Source: Gammaproteobacteria bacterium
GTDB lineage: Bacteria; Pseudomonadota; Gammaproteobacteria; Steroidobacterales; JACDCP01
Assembly: GCA_013817465.1 (NCBI GenBank)
Contig: JACDCP010000096.1
Span: forward strand, 1-10,327
Direction: 5' to 3'
DNA: 10,327 nt
Position numbers and translations under genes: made by a program. The notes below the pieces were generated by a model. The model made no database searches. It saw only the letters and a list, made by a program, of their open reading frames with translations, and was not told the origin of the DNA. Below are positions 8,446-10,327 of the stretch, in pieces. Position 1 is the stretch's first letter. Each line of letters starts with the position of its first letter.

Positions 8446-9225
8446 CTAGTGAAGCGTCGAATGAGTCGCGTAGATCACGCCGACGCCCGCTCCGATCAGG
8501 ATGATCTGCGTGAGACTCGAGCGCGCGCCGATGCGGCGGTGCAGGCCGGGAATGAGGTCGGCGACCGCGACATACAGAAAGCTCGAGGCCGCAACCGCGA
8601 GCACGTAGGGCTGCAGCTCTTCGGCGGCTTCGAACCAGAAATAGGCCAGCACACCGCCTGCCACGGCCGCGAGCCCGGTCATCAGGTTGCACAACAGTGC
8701 GCGCCCCCGGCTCATGCCTCCGTTCAGGAGCACTGCCAGGTCACCGACTTCCTGGGGGATTTCGTGGGCGATGACGGCCAGGGCGGTGACGATCCCGAGG
8801 TGGACGTCGGTCAGGAAAGCCGCGGCGATGAGCATGCCATCGAGCAGATTGTGGATCCCATCGCCGACCAGGATCAAGGTGCCTGAGGCCGCCGCGCGAT
8901 GCCGCTCCTGGGGCCCGTGCGCCTCGCACTCGTCGAGGTGGCAATGGCGCCAGAGCACGAGCTTTTCGAGCAGAAAGAAAATCAGGATACCGCCGAGCAC
9001 CGTCGCACCGATCGCATGCAGCTTGTCCAGGCCTGCATCGTCGATGGCGTGCGGCAACAGACCGAGAAACGCTGCGCCGAGCAGTGCGCCGGTCGCGAAG
9101 CTGATCAGGTGGGGAAGCAATCGGCCGCGTGCACCCGCCGACATGACCAGAAATATGGAAGCCGCCAGGGTGCTCAGCAAGCCGCCGAGCAGCGTGAAGC
9201 TCAGGATCCAGACCAACGTCGACAT
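8446..9225 (-). CDS. ZIP-family divalent metal transporter
   Basis: This 259-residue inner-membrane protein has about eight hydrophobic segments and the two metal-site helices of ZIP transporters: GDGIHNLLDGMLIAAAF (H125, N126, D129) and AHEIPQEVGDLAVLL (H154, E155, Q158, E159, D162). HExPxExGD is the form found in the LIV-1/ZIP7-type branch, here with Gln where eukaryotic members have His. A short His/Asp/Glu-containing cytoplasmic loop (HCHLDEC, 94-100) lies between segments 3 and 4. Expected cargo is Zn2+ or another divalent cation moved into the cytoplasm; the actual metal cannot be told. The ATG at 9225 has no good Shine-Dalgarno, but the hydrophobic first segment starts directly after it. 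It follows pgeF by 54 bp on the same strand and could be co-transcribed with it. Confidence 0.92.
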   Translation of the reverse strand: MSTLVWILSFTLLGGLLSTLAASIFLVMSAGARGRLLPHLISFATGALLGAAFLGLLPHAIDDAGLDKLHAIGATVLGGILIFFLLEKLVLWRHCHLDECEAHGPQERHRAAASGTLILVGDGIHNLLDGMLIAAAFLTDVHLGIVTALAVIAHEIPQEVGDLAVLLNGGMSRGRALLCNLMTGLAAVAGGVLAYFWFEAAEELQPYVLAVAASSFLYVAVADLIPGLHRRIGARSSLTQIILIGAGVGVIYATHSTLH

Positions 9226-9256
9226 GCCGGGCGCTCAGTGACTCATGACGGCCGGC

Positions 9257-9283
9257 ATCTTACACGACACCGTATACAGTCAG
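9257..9283 (-). promoter_or_regulatory. Weak candidate promoter for the ZIP gene
   Basis: On the minus strand CTGACT (9283-9278) and TAAGAT (9262-9257), each matching 4 of 6 consensus bases, are 15 nt apart. The -35 overlaps the pgeF stop codon. The spacing is short and the match modest, so read-through from pgeF is at least as likely. Confidence 0.2.
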
Positions 9284-10065
9284 CGTTCGAGCCAGATCAG
9301 CGCAGCCATGCGTCCGCAGCGGCCGTCGCGGCGATGAGAATAGAAACGTTCGGGCTCGGCATAAGTGCAGTGCCGGAAGCGGGTTATATTGCTCACGTCC
9401 GCTGCGCGCAGCCGGATACTGGCGAGAGCATATAGATCCGCCTGCCAGCGCCCCCGTTCGTTGGCCTGGAAGGCTGCGGCGCTATGCTCATCGGCCTCTA
9501 TGAAACGCGCCCGGACTTCGTCGCCGACCTCATAGGCCGCGGGACCGATCGCCGGGCCGAGCCAGGCCAGCACTTCGTCCGCGGACGTTTCCATGGCCGC
9601 GAGCGTGGCTTCGATCACGCCCGCGGCGAGGCCGCGCCAGCCGGCATGCGCCGCGGCCACACAGTTACCGGTGCGATTGCACAGCAGCACCGGGAGACAG
9701 TCCGCGGTCAGCACCGCGCAGACTCGTCCGCGCTCGCGGCTGATCGACGCATCCGCGACCGGCGGCTCAACATAGTTGCCAGCCATGACGACTTCCGCTC
9801 CGTGCACCTGAGCGAGCCAGCACGGCTGCCCCTCCAAGTTCAGCAGCTTGCGCAGCCGCTGACGGTTCGCATGCACGGCCTGACGCGCATCTCCGACATG
9901 CTCGGCCAAATTGAAGCTGGCGAACGGCGGCTCGCTCACACCGCCTTTACGCGTTGTCACCACGGCGCGCACGCCGGCCGGCGCGGACCAGACGGCCTCG
10001 ATGAGCTCTGTGGAATCGGGGACTCGATTCCTTTTCATCACGACATTCTGTTCGTGCTCATCCAT
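9280..10065 (-). CDS. pgeF: Peptidoglycan editing factor PgeF (YfiH, laccase-domain family)
   Basis: PgeF (formerly YfiH, often listed as multicopper polyphenol oxidase) removes wrongly incorporated residues such as L-Ser from UDP-MurNAc precursors, guarding peptidoglycan composition; relatives include human LACC1/FAMIN. The 261-residue product shows VVTTRKGGVSEPPFASFNLA, QVHGAEVV (H88), LTADCLPVLL (C123) and AAAHAGWRG (H140). These are the conserved His-Cys-His metal/catalytic set, spaced 35 and 17 as expected, followed by WLGPAIGPAAYEVG. The frame is open to an ATG at 10176, but that stretch overlaps rluD deeply and does not look like the family. The ATG at 10065 has AAGG about 8 nt upstream and overlaps the rluD stop by 8 bp, implying translational coupling. 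An internal ATG at 10038 is a weaker option with no Shine-Dalgarno. Confidence 0.95.
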   Translation of the reverse strand: MDEHEQNVVMKRNRVPDSTELIEAVWSAPAGVRAVVTTRKGGVSEPPFASFNLAEHVGDARQAVHANRQRLRKLLNLEGQPCWLAQVHGAEVVMAGNYVEPPVADASISRERGRVCAVLTADCLPVLLCNRTGNCVAAAHAGWRGLAAGVIEATLAAMETSADEVLAWLGPAIGPAAYEVGDEVRARFIEADEHSAAAFQANERGRWQADLYALASIRLRAADVSNITRFRHCTYAEPERFYSHRRDGRCGRMAALIWLER

Positions 10066-10327
10066 CGGCTTCGCCTTGCGCATCGGCTTCGAGCGCAGCC
10101 AGCAGGGCCAGGAAATCGGCAGGCGGTATTGCCTGAAAGTCGAGCGCTTCGCCACTCGCCGGGTGCGCAAAAGCAAGCCGGGCGGCGTGCAGCGCCTGAC
10201 GCCGGAAACTGCGCAAGCTCCCGATCAACTCGTCACTCGCCGCGGGCGGCAGACGCAGTCGGCCGCCGTACAGCGGATCGCCGACCAGCGGATACCGCAG
10301 GTGCGCCATGTGCACGCGAATCTGATG
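10058..10327 (-). CDS. rluD: 23S rRNA pseudouridine synthase RluD, C-terminal part (5' end outside the window)
   Basis: RluD forms pseudouridines in helix 69 of 23S rRNA (1911, 1915, 1917 in E. coli). Only the last 89 residues are in the window. They begin HQIRVHMAHLRYPLVGDPLYGG, the hallmark region of RluA/RluD-type synthases, and continue with SLRSFRRQALHAARLAFAHP, as in E. coli RluD. The catalytic Asp and the S4 domain lie upstream, outside the window. The first in-frame ATG seen (10315) is internal to the motif and not the start. Placement directly upstream of pgeF supports RluD over RluA or RluC. Confidence 0.93.
   Translation of the reverse strand, partial: HQIRVHMAHLRYPLVGDPLYGGRLRLPPAASDELIGSLRSFRRQALHAARLAFAHPASGEALDFQAIPPADFLALLAALEADAQGEADG

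Noticed and set aside
10066..10176. Longer pgeF start at 10176
   Set aside because: The added 37 residues overlap rluD coding sequence, are Arg-rich and lack similarity to PgeF N-termini. The start at 10065 has a Shine-Dalgarno and the usual short overlap.

Overview
The window is high-GC DNA from a gammaproteobacterium. The strongest evidence is the right half, where minus-strand rluD (3' part only), pgeF and clpB lie in the order usual for that class. A probable GlyGly-CTERM sorting tail on a secreted protein agrees with a proteobacterium that has type II secretion and a rhombosortase. I cannot place it below class. No rRNA, tRNA, CRISPR array, integrase or full insertion sequence was seen.

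Left part (1-3738). A perfect 26-nt hairpin at the edge is followed by a minus-strand gene for a small exported protein (41-736). It is built from two copies of a domain with W, DxxLGC and a second Cys 38 residues later. A 272-bp divergent intergenic region (737-1008) holds a run of back-to-back palindromes. A plus-strand gene (1009-3738) then encodes a 909-residue secreted protein: signal peptide, a short beta-helix-like opening, LVIVD/choice-of-anchor-B beta-propeller region, two Calx-beta domains, a PKD/REJ-like domain, and a Gly-rich + TM + Arg tail.

Middle (3735-5744). The stop codons of the secreted-protein gene and the next gene overlap tail to tail. The next pair is a minus-strand toxin-antitoxin operon, a DUF2384 (MbcA/ParS/Xre) antitoxin followed by a RES-domain NAD+-degrading toxin, behind its own AT-rich promoter. 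A Nu-class glutathione transferase of the YfcG type follows, also on the minus strand. Its upstream region is a mosaic of GGGGACA/TGTCCCC repeats, including an 85-nt hairpin with 27-bp perfect arms that resembles a REPIN. One repeat copy appears to supply the transferase's Shine-Dalgarno sequence, and another overlaps the last codons of clpB.

Right part (5745-10327), all minus strand. ClpB disaggregase is preceded by a good sigma-32-type promoter (TTGAAA, 13 nt, CCCCAAT). A ZIP-family metal transporter lies between clpB and pgeF, and pgeF overlaps the end of rluD by 8 bp. Functional themes are proteostasis and housekeeping (RluD, PgeF, ClpB), metal and redox homeostasis (ZIP, GST), and an accessory half with the toxin-antitoxin pair, secreted proteins and repeats. 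I found no wholly new multi-gene system. The least explained items are the duplicated-Cys exported protein, the palindrome array and the repeat mosaic that has entered gene ends and starts.
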